This document shows positions 15,698 to 23,957 of a DNA stretch of 64,000 nucleotides, piece by piece. The notes below the pieces were generated by a model, which made no database searches, was not told where the DNA came from, and saw only the letters and a list, made by a program, of their open reading frames with translations. The position numbers and the translations under genes were made by a program. Each line of letters starts with the position of its first letter. Within the stretch, counting starts at the first letter, position 1. Origin of the DNA: Roseburia hominis (GTDB lineage Bacteria; Bacillota; Clostridia; Lachnospirales; Lachnospiraceae); the NCBI GenBank assembly GCA_021771815.1, contig JAETOE010000002.1:94318-158317 (forward strand), in the 5' to 3' direction.

Positions 15698-17365
15698 TTA
15701 CATGATAAATACTGGCAGAATGTCGCTTCCTTGCTGCTCTTCGGGAATCTTTTCGTGTTCAGTCATTGCGCCCACGAACGCGAAAAAGCCGTCTGTCTTC
15801 CTGCTCTTCGCTTCAATCTTTTGGTATTCGTAATTTCCATACTTTTTCGACTTCACTTTTTTTGTGTTGTTTGTGTACCAGCGCATGATCGAAGAATCGC
15901 CATAGACGATATTGTGGTTTCTGAATGCGCTGTCAATTATCGGTTCAACTTTTATTTTGTCGGAAGGTCTGATCAGCTTGATATTCTTGTTTTCATAGCT
16001 GATCCCCAGCCTTTCAAGTGCTGTTTTCATCAGTGCATATCTGTAATCGTCAAGCGTTGTCATTTGTATGGAATATGTTTGCATTTGTTCTTCGATCCAG
16101 TCTGCGATCAAGCTTGTGTCGATTTCGGGGGCGTCAACAAATTCAAGTTCGCCCGCTTCTTCTGCTTCGTGCAATGGGTATTTTATACGCGGCAGATCTG
16201 CGCTGTTTTTACATACCCACGTTTTTTGCTTCCAGACGAATTTTGCGCCGCGTTTGGTCAATACTCCCGCAGAAGCAAAGTCATTGATCTTTGTATAATC
16301 AATGCCAATGACTGCCATTTCGCCTTGAATCGGTGCTTCAACTTCCTGCTTTGTTGCAAGAATGTTTTCCCAGCTTGTCAATTCGACTTCGCTGTTTCCT
16401 TGACGCCAGTTCATGCGCTTCGTCATAAAGTCGCTGCTGGAAGATCTGTTTTCCAGCCATTCAGCATATTCTTTGCGCGTTTCTTCTAAAAGGTTCGGAA
16501 GATACTGCAAGGACGGATTTGCTTTGTACCAGTTTTCTTCGTCGTGAACCTCTTCTTTGTCGTCGATCGCGCAAATGAACGGAAGAAAGCCATTGTCCTT
16601 GATCTCCCCGTCAAGAATTTTCTGTGATTTCTCGATCAGATCGTCCAGAACTCCGTCGCATACGTCGCCGTTTGTCGTGACATATGTGCGGCGCGGGTGT
16701 GGTTTTTTCCCCAGTGCCGTTGTGAAAACCTTGATATTATCGTAATTTTCATACGCGTGAACTTCGTCGAAATCAACTTTCCCAGATCGCAAGCCGTCTT
16801 TTGACTTTGCATTGTTCGTTCTGTACTTGATTTTTGACTTGTTCTTTCTTCCGGTTATCACTTCTTTGTTCCAGTAGAAGAATCTTTTCATTTTTTTCGT
16901 ATGTGCTGGATTTTCAAGAATGTTGTAGATGTCGTCGAATGATGTGCGTGCCTGCTCTTCTGCTGTGGCACATATATCAATGTCATACTGCTTTATTTCG
17001 CAATATGGACTGATCAAACAGAAATCTTCAAACGCCAGATAGCCGTTTTTTCCTGCTCCCCTCGATACCATAACAAAAAGATCTGGAAAGCGCGGCAGTC
17101 CGTCTTGTCTGAATGTGCAAATGTGCAATGTGAATATAAATTTTTCCCATTCAAAAAGCTGGAAGTCGAAATATTTTTGCAACGATAAATATTTCGAAAG
17201 TTGGTCTGTTTTTATGATTAAATCTTCATTTTCGAATACTTTTTTGACGAATTTGACAAGTTTTTTCTGCCATTTTGACACCCTTTTGAAGCCTTTTTTG
17301 CCCCCATTTTCGACCATTGAAAAGTATTCTTGCAGTTCTGGAATGTCCCTATAATTCGTCGCCAT
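15698..17365 (-). CDS. Terminase large subunit
   Basis: A 555-residue packaging motor. The ATPase domain shows a Walker A variant VSRGAGKN (about residue 95-105) and a Walker B-like KVDFDEVHAY (about 205-214). The C-terminal RNase-H-like nuclease contains IGIDYTKINDF (about 348) and a later IDSAFRNHNIVYGD. I chose the ATG at 17365 (GGTGGCGAGT just upstream), which overlaps the TerS stop by 17 bp; an ATG at 17377 is the alternative. Confidence 0.92.
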   Translation of the reverse strand: MATNYRDIPELQEYFSMVENGGKKGFKRVSKWQKKLVKFVKKVFENEDLIIKTDQLSKYLSLQKYFDFQLFEWEKFIFTLHICTFRQDGLPRFPDLFVMVSRGAGKNGYLAFEDFCLISPYCEIKQYDIDICATAEEQARTSFDDIYNILENPAHTKKMKRFFYWNKEVITGRKNKSKIKYRTNNAKSKDGLRSGKVDFDEVHAYENYDNIKVFTTALGKKPHPRRTYVTTNGDVCDGVLDDLIEKSQKILDGEIKDNGFLPFICAIDDKEEVHDEENWYKANPSLQYLPNLLEETRKEYAEWLENRSSSSDFMTKRMNWRQGNSEVELTSWENILATKQEVEAPIQGEMAVIGIDYTKINDFASAGVLTKRGAKFVWKQKTWVCKNSADLPRIKYPLHEAEEAGELEFVDAPEIDTSLIADWIEEQMQTYSIQMTTLDDYRYALMKTALERLGISYENKNIKLIRPSDKIKVEPIIDSAFRNHNIVYGDSSIMRWYTNNTKKVKSKKYGNYEYQKIEAKSRKTDGFFAFVGAMTEHEKIPEEQQGSDILPVFIM

Positions 17366-17714
17366 ACTCGCCACCACCTATCGCGGCACTGGCTTTCAGT
17401 CCCAATTCCGACAGAAGCTTCAACATTTGCGCGTTTGTCTTATTGAACATGTCCACAGCTTCATTTTTCTTGAAGCCAGACTGCCCGCCGCCGTTGTTAT
17501 AAGGCACGATTGTTCCGCGTTTCTGAATGTCTTCTATCAACAAAGTTTTCGTGACGTACATTGCCATGTAGTCGTCGATCATGTCTTCAAAGAACTTCCC
17601 GAAAGTGCCGTTCGCTTCCAGCTGATCCCGAAGATCCGCTTCGATCTCTTTATACTTTTTTGTCCTTGTGATCCGCTTCACGTCACCGCTTCTGTTGTCT
17701 GTTGCTTTTGCCAT
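17349..17714 (-). CDS. Terminase small subunit (P27-type)
   Basis: A 121-residue helical protein from the ATG at 17714 (GGGGGTGG upstream). It has an N-terminal basic KRITRTKKYKEIEADLRDQLEANG region and a KLLSELGLKASA C-terminus typical of P27-family small terminases, which bind packaging sites in phage DNA. It lies directly upstream of TerL and downstream of the HNH gene. Confidence 0.8.
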   Translation of the reverse strand: MAKATDNRSGDVKRITRTKKYKEIEADLRDQLEANGTFGKFFEDMIDDYMAMYVTKTLLIEDIQKRGTIVPYNNGGGQSGFKKNEAVDMFNKTNAQMLKLLSELGLKASAAIGGGEYGDEL

Positions 17715-17820
17715 ATAGACCACCCCCTTACGCACGCGCGATTTTCCGTTTTGTCAACCCCCTGCCCCGATTCCCCTTGCAAATTGAAAATCCGATTCTT
17801 TTTGGGCGGGGGGTATAGTG

Positions 17821-18183
17821 TCACCAGCGTTCTTCGTTCACAAAATGTTCTTTTTTTGATTCTGTCTTCACTCGCTTGTCTGGGTGCTGCTCATTGTGGC
17901 AGCTTTCGCAAAGCGGGATCAAGTTCTGATATACCTTGCCGTTGAATTCATATGTCCTTGACATAGCAAGGCGCGGGTGCTTTCTTACCCACTGCACATG
18001 ATGAACGCTTCGTGCTGGTGTATGAATGCCGCGCTTCTTGCACAGCTGGCATTCGTTGTTGTTCTCTTTCTTGATCTGCTCTGATAGTTCGCGCCATTCG
18101 CGCCACTTATAGAACTTTTCAAGCTTGTCTTCTTTTATCAGCTGAAGGATCCACGCTTCCAGCTGGTCTTCTGTCATAGTCAT
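17821..18183 (-). CDS. HNH endonuclease
   Basis: A 120-residue protein with the HNH core: a CQLCKKRG zinc-binding pair, SVHHVQWV and NLIPLCESCHNEQH (second Cys pair and final His). Phage HNH proteins next to terminase genes assist cos cleavage and packaging. The start at 18183 gives the family's usual length; the in-frame extension to 18270 would run into the terminator hairpin. It is the first gene of the late unit. Confidence 0.87.
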   Translation of the reverse strand: MTMTEDQLEAWILQLIKEDKLEKFYKWREWRELSEQIKKENNNECQLCKKRGIHTPARSVHHVQWVRKHPRLAMSRTYEFNGKVYQNLIPLCESCHNEQHPDKRVKTESKKEHFVNEERW

Positions 18184-18253
18184 AGAATCGCGCCTTTGAA
18201 TGCCAGTGCCGCCGAAGCGACACTGGACGAAGGAAAGTTTTGCAAACAAAAAG

Positions 18254-18290
18254 ACACACACAACAAACATTCGTCGTCTGTTGTGTGTGT
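18254..18290 (-). terminator. Intrinsic terminator at the end of the early unit
   Basis: A perfect 12-bp stem (18254-18265 with 18279-18290) is followed on the minus strand by CTTTTTG. It lies between the ssb end and the HNH gene and separates early from late leftward transcription, so late expression probably needs antitermination or a late promoter downstream. Confidence 0.8.
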
Positions 18291-18395
18291 CGCTTGTTCA
18301 CGCCTTAATGATAGCACATGTTGAATATTTCTTCAATGATTTCTTTTCGGTGCTTCCTGCGGCTTCTGGCGCGTCTGTGCGTTGCCTTTTGCGTA

Positions 18396-18470
18396 TTAGT
18401 CAAACGGCAGCTGATCTTCGATTCCGTCTGGTATGTTCATAAAACCGTCGCCGTTGTCTGGCTGCTCCGC
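18396..18470 (-). other. In-frame acidic SSB tail beyond the ssb stop codon
   Basis: Twenty-four codons follow the ssb TAA without a gap and encode an acidic, Gly/Pro-containing linker ending in DQLPFD and a second TAA. This is the C-terminal tip that recruits replication partners in bacterial SSBs. Possible explanations are a recent nonsense mutation, translational readthrough or a sequence error. Confidence 0.7.
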
Positions 18471-18812
18471 TTATGCCTGCTGCCCTGCTGCCGCTTTGCT
18501 TTCTGCGAACTCCCATTCTTCGATCACAACGTCTGTCGTGTTCACCCTCTGCCCGCCTTCGTTTGTATAGCTTCCCGTCTGGATCCTTCCAGACACTGCA
18601 ATCTTCGAACCTTTGTGCAAATACTTTTCTGCGCTCTCCGCAGATTTCCCGAATATTACACAAGAAACAAAGTCTGCGCCTGCGTCCCTTCCCCTTCTGT
18701 CTACTGCCAGACTGAAACGAACAATGCACAACTGTTCTTGTGAATTTTTCTTTTGTCCCCAGCGCACTTCTGGATCCCTTGTCAATCTCCCTAAAAGTAT
18801 GACTTTGTTCAT
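18471..18812 (-). CDS. ssb: Single-stranded DNA-binding protein, stop codon before its acidic tail
   Basis: A 113-residue OB-fold SSB: MNKVILLGRLTRDPEVRW start, FSLAVDRRG, DFVSCVIFGKSAE and a GRIQTGSYTNEGGQ strand. It binds ssDNA during phage replication. The protein stops at a TAA (18471) inside the Gln/Ala linker. The same frame continues for 24 further codons and ends in IEDQLPFD, the expected partner-binding acidic tip. As written, the product lacks this tip. Confidence 0.9.
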   Translation of the reverse strand: MNKVILLGRLTRDPEVRWGQKKNSQEQLCIVRFSLAVDRRGRDAGADFVSCVIFGKSAESAEKYLHKGSKIAVSGRIQTGSYTNEGGQRVNTTDVVIEEWEFAESKAAAGQQA

Positions 18813-18828
18813 GTCTGTTGCCCTCTGC

Positions 18829-18921
18829 TTACTTCTTTTTTCTGTTGCCTATTATTGACAGCGCAACGATTGTCGCGCAAATAATAGCTGTGATGATAAC
18901 TGCTGTCAAATTGATTGCCAT
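18829..18921 (-). CDS. Small single-span membrane protein (30 residues)
   Basis: The ATG at 18921 follows AGAAAGGAAGTGAAAAC, a good ribosome site. The product has a hydrophobic segment (residues 4-24) and a basic RKKK end, so it is probably a single-pass membrane peptide with its C-terminus in the cytoplasm. It is the first of three membrane proteins in a row; function unknown. Confidence 0.6.
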   Translation of the reverse strand: MAINLTAVIITAIICATIVALSIIGNRKKK

Positions 18922-18925
18922 GTTT

Positions 18926-19141
18926 TCACTTCCTTTCTGCTGCTTTGTACGCCGCCATTATTGCAAACGTGACTGGGAAGAAAACCCCTGCTGCCACGCT
19001 GTACACCAGAATTATTTTTCTGTCGTTTCTGGCTTCTGTCTTGCCTGCTGCCTTCAAGTACATGAACACTGCTGCGAATATTGCCAGTTCCACATAAATG
19101 AAGGCTGCTACCGATAGAAGCACAACTGCTGCCACATTCAT
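18926..19141 (-). CDS. Two-span membrane protein
   Basis: A 71-residue protein with two hydrophobic segments (about 4-32 and 45-65) joined by a charged KTEARNDRK loop and ending in ERK. ATGA overlap with the upstream gene shows coupling. I do not recognise the family. A phage accessory membrane role (exclusion or early lysis control) is possible but unsupported. Confidence 0.6.
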   Translation of the reverse strand: MNVAAVVLLSVAAFIYVELAIFAAVFMYLKAAGKTEARNDRKIILVYSVAAGVFFPVTFAIMAAYKAAERK

Positions 19142-19290
19142 TCTTCATGCCCTTCTTTCTTTGTCTTGTTATCTCCTGCCGTCCCGTCCCTTGTATGCCG
19201 CATGATGTTTCCGGCTTCCTTGACTGCTGCCACTGAACAAATAAAGACCACTAAGGCTGCCACCGCTACCGTTGCAATTATTGCTTTCAC
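19138..19290 (-). CDS. Single-span membrane protein
   Basis: A 50-residue protein from a GTG at 19290 that overlaps the upstream stop as GTGA and has AAGGGAG about 9 nt upstream; an in-frame ATG at 19317 lacks such a site. One hydrophobic segment (about 3-24) is followed by a hydrophilic, charged tail ending KKEGHEE. Family unknown. Confidence 0.58.
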   Translation of the reverse strand: MKAIIATVAVAALVVFICSVAAVKEAGNIMRHTRDGTAGDNKTKKEGHEE

Positions 19291-19532
19291 TGTCCGCGCT
19301 CCCTTCTTGCTTGACATTTCTGCACAAGAAGTTTCAAGCTGATCAATTCTGGTTCTGTCAGATATTCGCAACAATCTGCCAGATCGGAAGCGGCTTCATA
19401 TCTGTCCGCTTCTTCCTGCGTCAGCTGCAATTCCTCTGCGTCTTCTACCTCTGCCGCTTCGTCCTTCTTGTCCGTTCCGAATTCCAGTTTCTTTTCTTCT
19501 CCGTCGATTTTCAATGACAATTCTATCTTCAT
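19287..19532 (-). CDS. Acidic phage protein of unknown function
   Basis: An 81-residue protein with a KIELSLKIDGEEKKLEF beta start, a strongly acidic middle and a helical C-terminal half with CCEYLTEPELISLKLLVQKC. It is coupled to the upstream ParB by an ATGA overlap. I do not recognise the family. Confidence 0.6.
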   Translation of the reverse strand: MKIELSLKIDGEEKKLEFGTDKKDEAAEVEDAEELQLTQEEADRYEAASDLADCCEYLTEPELISLKLLVQKCQARRERGQ

Positions 19533-20467
19533 ACTGTTTCCCCCACGTCTTCAAGACCATATTCACGCTTTCTTCTCTTGCAGTCTTCCAGCATAGCTTC
19601 CAGAATCCGCACTTCTTCTTCGTTCATGTAGATATAATATTTTTCAAGCATTTTCAGTGCATGAAGGCGGCGGGCGTTTTCCTTCTCTTCTTCCGTTGTG
19701 TCGGTATCTGACACATGCGGCTGCAACTGCTCCTGCGTTGCCTTGTTCTGCTTGTCTTCTTTCTTTCCCTCTGCCATTTCGCGGATCTGTTCGCTTTTTA
19801 CGTCTTCGCCTGCTGCCGCAGCTTCCGCAATGGTGTTCTGATCTTCTTCTGGAAGTCGGCTTGCTTCCGCAGCTGACGTCATGTTCAAATTGCCTTCTTT
19901 CAGCTGTTCTTTCACGCTGTCCGTGGCGTTGTTGTTGATCCTCTCCAACTCTCCCACCGTAGCAGAAGAAACGCCCAGAATCTGTGCCACATATTCGCGT
20001 GTTCTGGTTCCTTTTTCCGGCTTGAATGTTCCTTCCTTCTTTGCCTGCTGCAAAACTTCCTTCCACTCTGCCGCCTGCGTCATTCTGTCATAGTCAGTCA
20101 TTTTCCGATTGAACGTATTGCCGATCAGCAGCTGGATTCTGAATTCAACTTCCGTCATGTCCTTATAACGGCAGTTTACCATTGCGAACTGTTCTTCGCC
20201 CTCTCTGACCAGAAGATCTGTTGCTTCGATTCTTCTGTGTCCAGATACAAGCCAGTATTCGCCATTCACGCGCCCCAGAACAAGCGGCTGCTGCAACTCT
20301 CCTGCCATTTGAATTCCCGCTGCCAGTTCTTCGATTTCGTCCATGCTGTATTTGTTGTGCTTCGTTACGATAATGTCTTTGTAATTCAGTTTGATTTCTT
20401 CGAACTGTTCCACGTTCGCGGATCCTGCCGTCTTGCTGTTTAATATGTCCATGATATTGAATGCCAT
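19529..20467 (-). CDS. ParB-like partition / transcription protein
   Basis: A 312-residue protein from the ATG at 20467. The ParB/Srx domain (about 30-130) contains LQQPLVLGR, WLVSGHRRIEATD and QLLIGNTFNRKMT. An HTH of the KorB/ParB type follows (TREYVAQILGVSSATVGELERI, about 165-185), and then an acidic, Gln-rich C-terminus. It lies directly downstream of parA. In an integrated phage the pair could stabilise an extrachromosomal stage or regulate early genes. Confidence 0.85.
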   Translation of the reverse strand: MAFNIMDILNSKTAGSANVEQFEEIKLNYKDIIVTKHNKYSMDEIEELAAGIQMAGELQQPLVLGRVNGEYWLVSGHRRIEATDLLVREGEEQFAMVNCRYKDMTEVEFRIQLLIGNTFNRKMTDYDRMTQAAEWKEVLQQAKKEGTFKPEKGTRTREYVAQILGVSSATVGELERINNNATDSVKEQLKEGNLNMTSAAEASRLPEEDQNTIAEAAAAGEDVKSEQIREMAEGKKEDKQNKATQEQLQPHVSDTDTTEEEKENARRLHALKMLEKYYIYMNEEEVRILEAMLEDCKRRKREYGLEDVGETV

Positions 20468-20472
20468 GTCGT

Positions 20473-21219
20473 CTATTCCTTTCCCAGATATTCTTTGATC
20501 ATTTTTCTGTAGTCCACCGCGGCAGCACACATCAACGAATAACCGTCAAGCGGCTGCTTGTAATATGTCGCGCTGTCCACCTTCTTCGAAAATCTGATTT
20601 TGGTTTTGAATACCTCTGCCGAACAATTTTCCCGAAGCCATTCTTCCGCAGCTTCGCTTTCCGGCGTCTTTATGAAGTCCGTGATCAGCACTGAAATTTT
20701 CTTCAAGTCCTTATTCAGTGCTTTCAGCTGCCCGATTGTTTCTGTGATCATTTCCGTTCCGTCTAAAGCCCAGTTGTCAAGCTTCACTGGAACGATCACT
20801 TCGTCAGAAGCACACAGCGCATTGATCACGCACATTCCCACGGCTGGCGGATTGTCAATGATACAGAAGTCATATTCCTGCATTTTCTTTTGCAGAAACA
20901 TCTTCATTCTGTTGTCTTGTCTGTCATTGCTTTTCAGCAATTCATTTTCTGCCGTTTCCAGTGTCATGTTTGCATTGATCACGTCAAGCCCTTGATTTGT
21001 CACCCATATCACCGGATCCCCGCCTTCCAGAATTCTTGCCGCCCCGCATGTGGCGTCTTTTATGTACTTCCCGAAAAACTGGCTTGTGTTCCCCTGCTTG
21101 TCGTTGTCAATCAAAAGCACGCGCTTCCCCCAGCGATTCGCCAGCAATGCTGCCATGTTGATTGCGGTTGTTGTCTTTCCGACACCGCCTTTCAGATTGA
21201 TCACTGATATTATTTTCAT
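20473..21219 (-). CDS. ParA-type partition ATPase
   Basis: A 248-residue protein with the deviant Walker A KGGVGKTTTAIN (residues 10-21), the Walker A' LLIDNDKQGNTS and the Walker B DFCIIDNPPAVG. This is the Soj/ParA family, with no N-terminal DNA-binding extension. I chose the ATG at 21219 (AAGGAAAAGGG upstream, and the protein starts right at the ATPase fold); the in-frame upstream sequence is antisense-like. It is followed 5 bp later by parB. Confidence 0.9.
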   Translation of the reverse strand: MKIISVINLKGGVGKTTTAINMAALLANRWGKRVLLIDNDKQGNTSQFFGKYIKDATCGAARILEGGDPVIWVTNQGLDVINANMTLETAENELLKSNDRQDNRMKMFLQKKMQEYDFCIIDNPPAVGMCVINALCASDEVIVPVKLDNWALDGTEMITETIGQLKALNKDLKKISVLITDFIKTPESEAAEEWLRENCSAEVFKTKIRFSKKVDSATYYKQPLDGYSLMCAAAVDYRKMIKEYLGKE

Positions 21220-21397
21220 TTTCCCTTTTCCTTTCCTTCGTTTGCTTTCGTTCTGCTGCCTTCTTCGATATTCCTTTTCTGTCCGCCCATTCGCATGTGT
21301 ACGCTTCTTTCTTTGTCCGAAATTTCTTTCCACACACATTGCACATGTACGGAACCTTTCTGGATCTTCCTTTCCAGTCAATGATCGGCTTCGGCAT
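21107..21397 (-). CDS. Small zinc-ribbon-like protein overlapping parA
   Basis: A 96-residue basic protein from the ATG at 21397, preceded by AAAGGCGGTG (a GTG at 21406 is possible). The N-terminal third has KVPYMCNVCGKKF and a later YTCEW, suggesting a small metal site. The C-terminal part is very basic and overlaps the start of parA by 113 bp in another frame, so the real product may be shorter-lived or regulatory. Family not recognised. Confidence 0.5.
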   Translation of the reverse strand: MPKPIIDWKGRSRKVPYMCNVCGKKFRTKKEAYTCEWADRKGISKKAAERKQTKERKRENENNISDQSERRCRKDNNRNQHGSIAGESLGEARAFD

Positions 21398-21413
21398 GTT
21401 CGCCACCGCCTTT

Positions 21414-21812
21414 CTATTTCCCGCCTGCTGCCAGAATTGTTCTTTCCTGCTGCAAATATTCTTCCAGAATCTGCGTTGCAGCCGCTCCGCCCCAGCATAC
21501 TTCTACTTTGTAGCCTTCGCTTTTCAGAAAGCGGATCCATTCGTTCTGATTGTCCGTTGTCTTGTTCTTGCCGTATTTCATTTCGATATACAGCCCAGCA
21601 AAGCCGCCGCGCGGACACGGAAGGCACAGATCCGGCACGCCTGCTTTCACTCCCATAGCTTTGAATCGTGCTGCTTCCGCCGCATTCCTTTTCCCGCCGT
21701 TCGGCACATGGAAAAGCATTTTCAGTTCGGGGAATCTTCCAGTGTTCCAGTTCGCCCAGTCAATGACGCCCATTTGTTCTGTGTCTTCCCCGCGTTTCAA
21801 ATTACCGTACAT
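21414..21812 (-). CDS. VRR-NUC domain nuclease
   Basis: A 132-residue protein with the VRR-NUC core: FHVPNGGKRN, EAARFKAMGVKAGVPDL (catalytic Asp) and LYIEMKYGKN (E-x-K). These PD-(D/E)xK-type enzymes are stand-alone phage nucleases, probably cutting branched replication intermediates. It sits in the replication gene cluster upstream of parA. Confidence 0.87.
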   Translation of the reverse strand: MYGNLKRGEDTEQMGVIDWANWNTGRFPELKMLFHVPNGGKRNAAEAARFKAMGVKAGVPDLCLPCPRGGFAGLYIEMKYGKNKTTDNQNEWIRFLKSEGYKVEVCWGGAAATQILEEYLQQERTILAAGGK

Positions 21813-22083
21813 TTGCGCTGCTTCCTTTCACTCTTTTTTGCCAGCGTATGAACCTATAGAAGACGCGCCATTCTTCCTTCGTGGTCAAACGCCTATAATT
21901 CAAATACTTTCTGACGTTCAGTGTGTATGCCTTGACGTCTTCGTCGCCTTCAACATTCGCTTTTAACATTTTACTGGGTGAAATAATACCCAGCAGCCCT
22001 TTGAACCCGCTTGCGCGAATTCTCTTCGGGGCTTTCGGTCTTTTGCTGGTTTCCCAGTCTTCATTGATTTTTCTGTTTTTCAT
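21802..22083 (-). CDS. Basic phage protein of unknown function
   Basis: A 93-residue protein from the ATG at 22083 (GAAGGC upstream), very rich in Lys and Arg, with NVRKYLNYRRLTTKEEWRVFYRFIRW near the end. It overlaps genes on both sides by 11 to 23 bp. The pattern suggests nucleic-acid binding, but I do not recognise the family. Confidence 0.55.
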   Translation of the reverse strand: MKNRKINEDWETSKRPKAPKRIRASGFKGLLGIISPSKMLKANVEGDEDVKAYTLNVRKYLNYRRLTTKEEWRVFYRFIRWQKRVKGSSANVR

Positions 22084-22486
22084 AGCTGCCTTCGCTTTCT
22101 TCGGTGTAGGCTGGTTCCCCGTGTTGGTATTCGCCCACCAGCCAGCCGCCGCACTCAATTTGTATCTGGTGTCCGTCCGTTCCGTCGTTTAGAATCTCAA
22201 TTTCCCCGAAATAGCCATAAGTCCCGCCGTCCGGCGTGTATATTGTGATACTGCCTTCCGTTTCCGGCTTTGGTATTTCGATAGACAACGGCTTCCCCCG
22301 CTCTCGTTCAATCTGTGCTGCCAGTTCTTCGTCAGTACGCGGCGGCTGTGCCTGCGCTCTATACCAGATAAACAGCATAAACAGCAACAGCCCCGCAAGA
22401 CTCAACGCAATAATCGCCGCGATCTGCGTCAGTGCCTTCAATACCTTGTTTTCTCTCCGTCTTTGTTCTTTTGTCGTTCTTTTCAT
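22061..22486 (-). CDS. Membrane-anchored phage protein of unknown function
   Basis: A 141-residue protein with a basic N-terminus, one hydrophobic segment (about 20-42) and a C-terminal soluble domain that may be extracytoplasmic by the positive-inside rule, containing GSITIYTPDGGTYGYFGEIEI. It lies between the methyltransferase-like gene and the basic protein. Function unknown. Confidence 0.58.
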   Translation of the reverse strand: MKRTTKEQRRRENKVLKALTQIAAIIALSLAGLLLFMLFIWYRAQAQPPRTDEELAAQIERERGKPLSIEIPKPETEGSITIYTPDGGTYGYFGEIEILNDGTDGHQIQIECGGWLVGEYQHGEPAYTEESEGSYEKQKNQ

Positions 22487-23059
22487 GTCCTTTCTTCTGT
22501 TTCACTCCCTTCTTGCAACGGTTTTTCATATTCTTTCAGCTGTTCGACGATCAGATCCTTCGGCAAAATGCCCTTGCAGAAGTAAACCGTCGCGAAGCTT
22601 GCGCCACGCTTGTATTTGTCCATACTGTCGGGACTATGGAATGCGATTCTTTTGTCGAATGACAGCAGCTGAATTCCCTGCTTAAAATATTCATACCGTG
22701 ACACGCCTTGCAGCGAATTCAACGGCAGCAATATTGCGAACGGCTTCCCCAGTTCGCACAGACGCTTCAAAACTTCGTCTTTCTTCGTGAACGGCGGATT
22801 TGAAACAATAATGTCATAGCCGCCTTCTGGCTCATATTCGAAGAAGTCCTGCCCGTCTTCTATGCTGCTTCTGACCACTTGCCACCCCCCCCCGCTTGAA
22901 TGTCTGGAAGAACGCCGACCAGTCACGATCGAACGGACACCAGATCTTCATGTCTTTGGGTATGTATTTCGCAATAGGATCCACCGCATAGAACGGCGTG
23001 TATTGTTCATTGCTTCCAGCGTCCCTTTTCGCCTTCAAATATCCTTTGTTCAATCCCAT
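22483..23059 (-). pseudogene. Phage DNA N6-adenine methyltransferase-like gene, frameshifted at a G9 tract
   Basis: The first part (from 23059) reads MGLNKGYLKAKRDAGSNEQ, YTPFYAVDPIAKYIPKD and WCPFDRDWSAFF. The second part (to 22483) continues in another frame with DIIVSNPPFTKKDEV, the NPPF catalytic motif, and SLQGVSRYEYF. The frames meet at a run of nine G on the coding strand (C9 at 22885-22893); eight G would restore one ORF of about 190 residues. The tract may be a phase-variable switch, a natural inactivation or a sequencing error. It is followed within 5 bp by other replication genes. Confidence 0.72.
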
Positions 23060-23064
23060 GTCTT

Positions 23065-23883
23065 TTATTTCCTTTCTGCCTGCTTGTTTTCTGTGATTTC
23101 GATTTCGCCCGTTTCCAGATTCAGCTTGTATGTATCGCGCTGCTTCTTTCTGCGCCTGCTGCCGTCGAAAATCAATGTGTATGTGAAGTACATGAAGCCC
23201 GTGAATTCATGCCATGCTTCCTTCACGCTTTCTTTGTCCAGATACCAGCCGGAAGGGATCGTGATTGTGTGATTATATGCGTTCCTGCTTCGCACCGTCT
23301 TTCGTTCCGGCTCTGGGATCACAAGGTTCTTGCTGCTGTTGTACCTCTTGCCCCCGAAGCCCTCTGCCGTCTTCATGGTCTTTTCAGAATACTTCACGAA
23401 GTATGCTGCAAGCTTTGAATACTGCCCGCTGTCGTCCATAGGTTTTATTGTGATCCAGCCCTTTTTCCACAGCTTCTTCAACGCCTGCGTGTCAACATGG
23501 TTTATGCACATATGAATGTGCGCTGCTCCGCGCTGCCCCACTTCTGGAACCCAGACATATTTCGCAACCGTTCCTGCCTTCTTCTGCTCTCTTCTCAATC
23601 CACGAAGCAGCTTGTCAACGTCCGACCGAAGATCTTCTGGTGCTTCTGGTCTGTTATCTTTCGAATAACTGAATGTTATATACTGGCACGTTCCGTCGAA
23701 GTTCTCATTCAAGATCCACGTCAGCTTTTTGATTGCCTGCCTGCTGTTCACTTTCTTCTGCGCTTCGCTGGTCTTATTCTCTTTCTGTCTTCTGGATCCT
23801 TCCTTCATGTCAGCACGAATGCTGTAATAAAACGTGAATTGCTTCGTTTTTCCTGCTTTGCATATCTCTCTCTTATATGGCAT
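23065..23883 (-). CDS. HUH-type replication initiation protein (Rep)
   Basis: A 272-residue protein of the rolling-circle Rep / ORF2-G2P-like type. An N-terminal FTFYYSIRADMK and QYITFSYSKDNRPE strand region precedes the metal-binding GAAHIHMCIN (HUH motif, about residue 128-137). The nucleophile-type helix LAAYFVKYSEKTMK follows at about 168-181. It would nick an origin to start replication. The ATG at 23883 has AAGGGG upstream. Its 217-nt leader is crossed by a convergent promoter-terminator unit (23958-24059), suggesting antisense control. Confidence 0.8.
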   Translation of the reverse strand: MPYKREICKAGKTKQFTFYYSIRADMKEGSRRQKENKTSEAQKKVNSRQAIKKLTWILNENFDGTCQYITFSYSKDNRPEAPEDLRSDVDKLLRGLRREQKKAGTVAKYVWVPEVGQRGAAHIHMCINHVDTQALKKLWKKGWITIKPMDDSGQYSKLAAYFVKYSEKTMKTAEGFGGKRYNSSKNLVIPEPERKTVRSRNAYNHTITIPSGWYLDKESVKEAWHEFTGFMYFTYTLIFDGSRRRKKQRDTYKLNLETGEIEITENKQAERK

Positions 23884-23957
23884 GTGTCACAACCCCTTTT
23901 GTCGGTAAAATAATAAACTTAACAAGTCACCCACGCGGGCTTTTTCCCGCATATTTG

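Noticed and set aside
17735..17757. TTGACA on the minus strand upstream of terS as a late promoter
   Set aside because: A good -35 but nothing like a -10 at the right spacing. Late expression may depend on antitermination instead.
18400..18729. Arg-rich ORF overlapping ssb in another frame
   Set aside because: A shadow frame; the ssb frame has clear OB-fold motifs and a ribosome site.
23926..23951. GCGGG...CCCGC hairpin upstream of rep as an attenuator
   Set aside because: Only a 5-bp stem and no T-run on the rep strand; possibly part of an origin, but unsupported.
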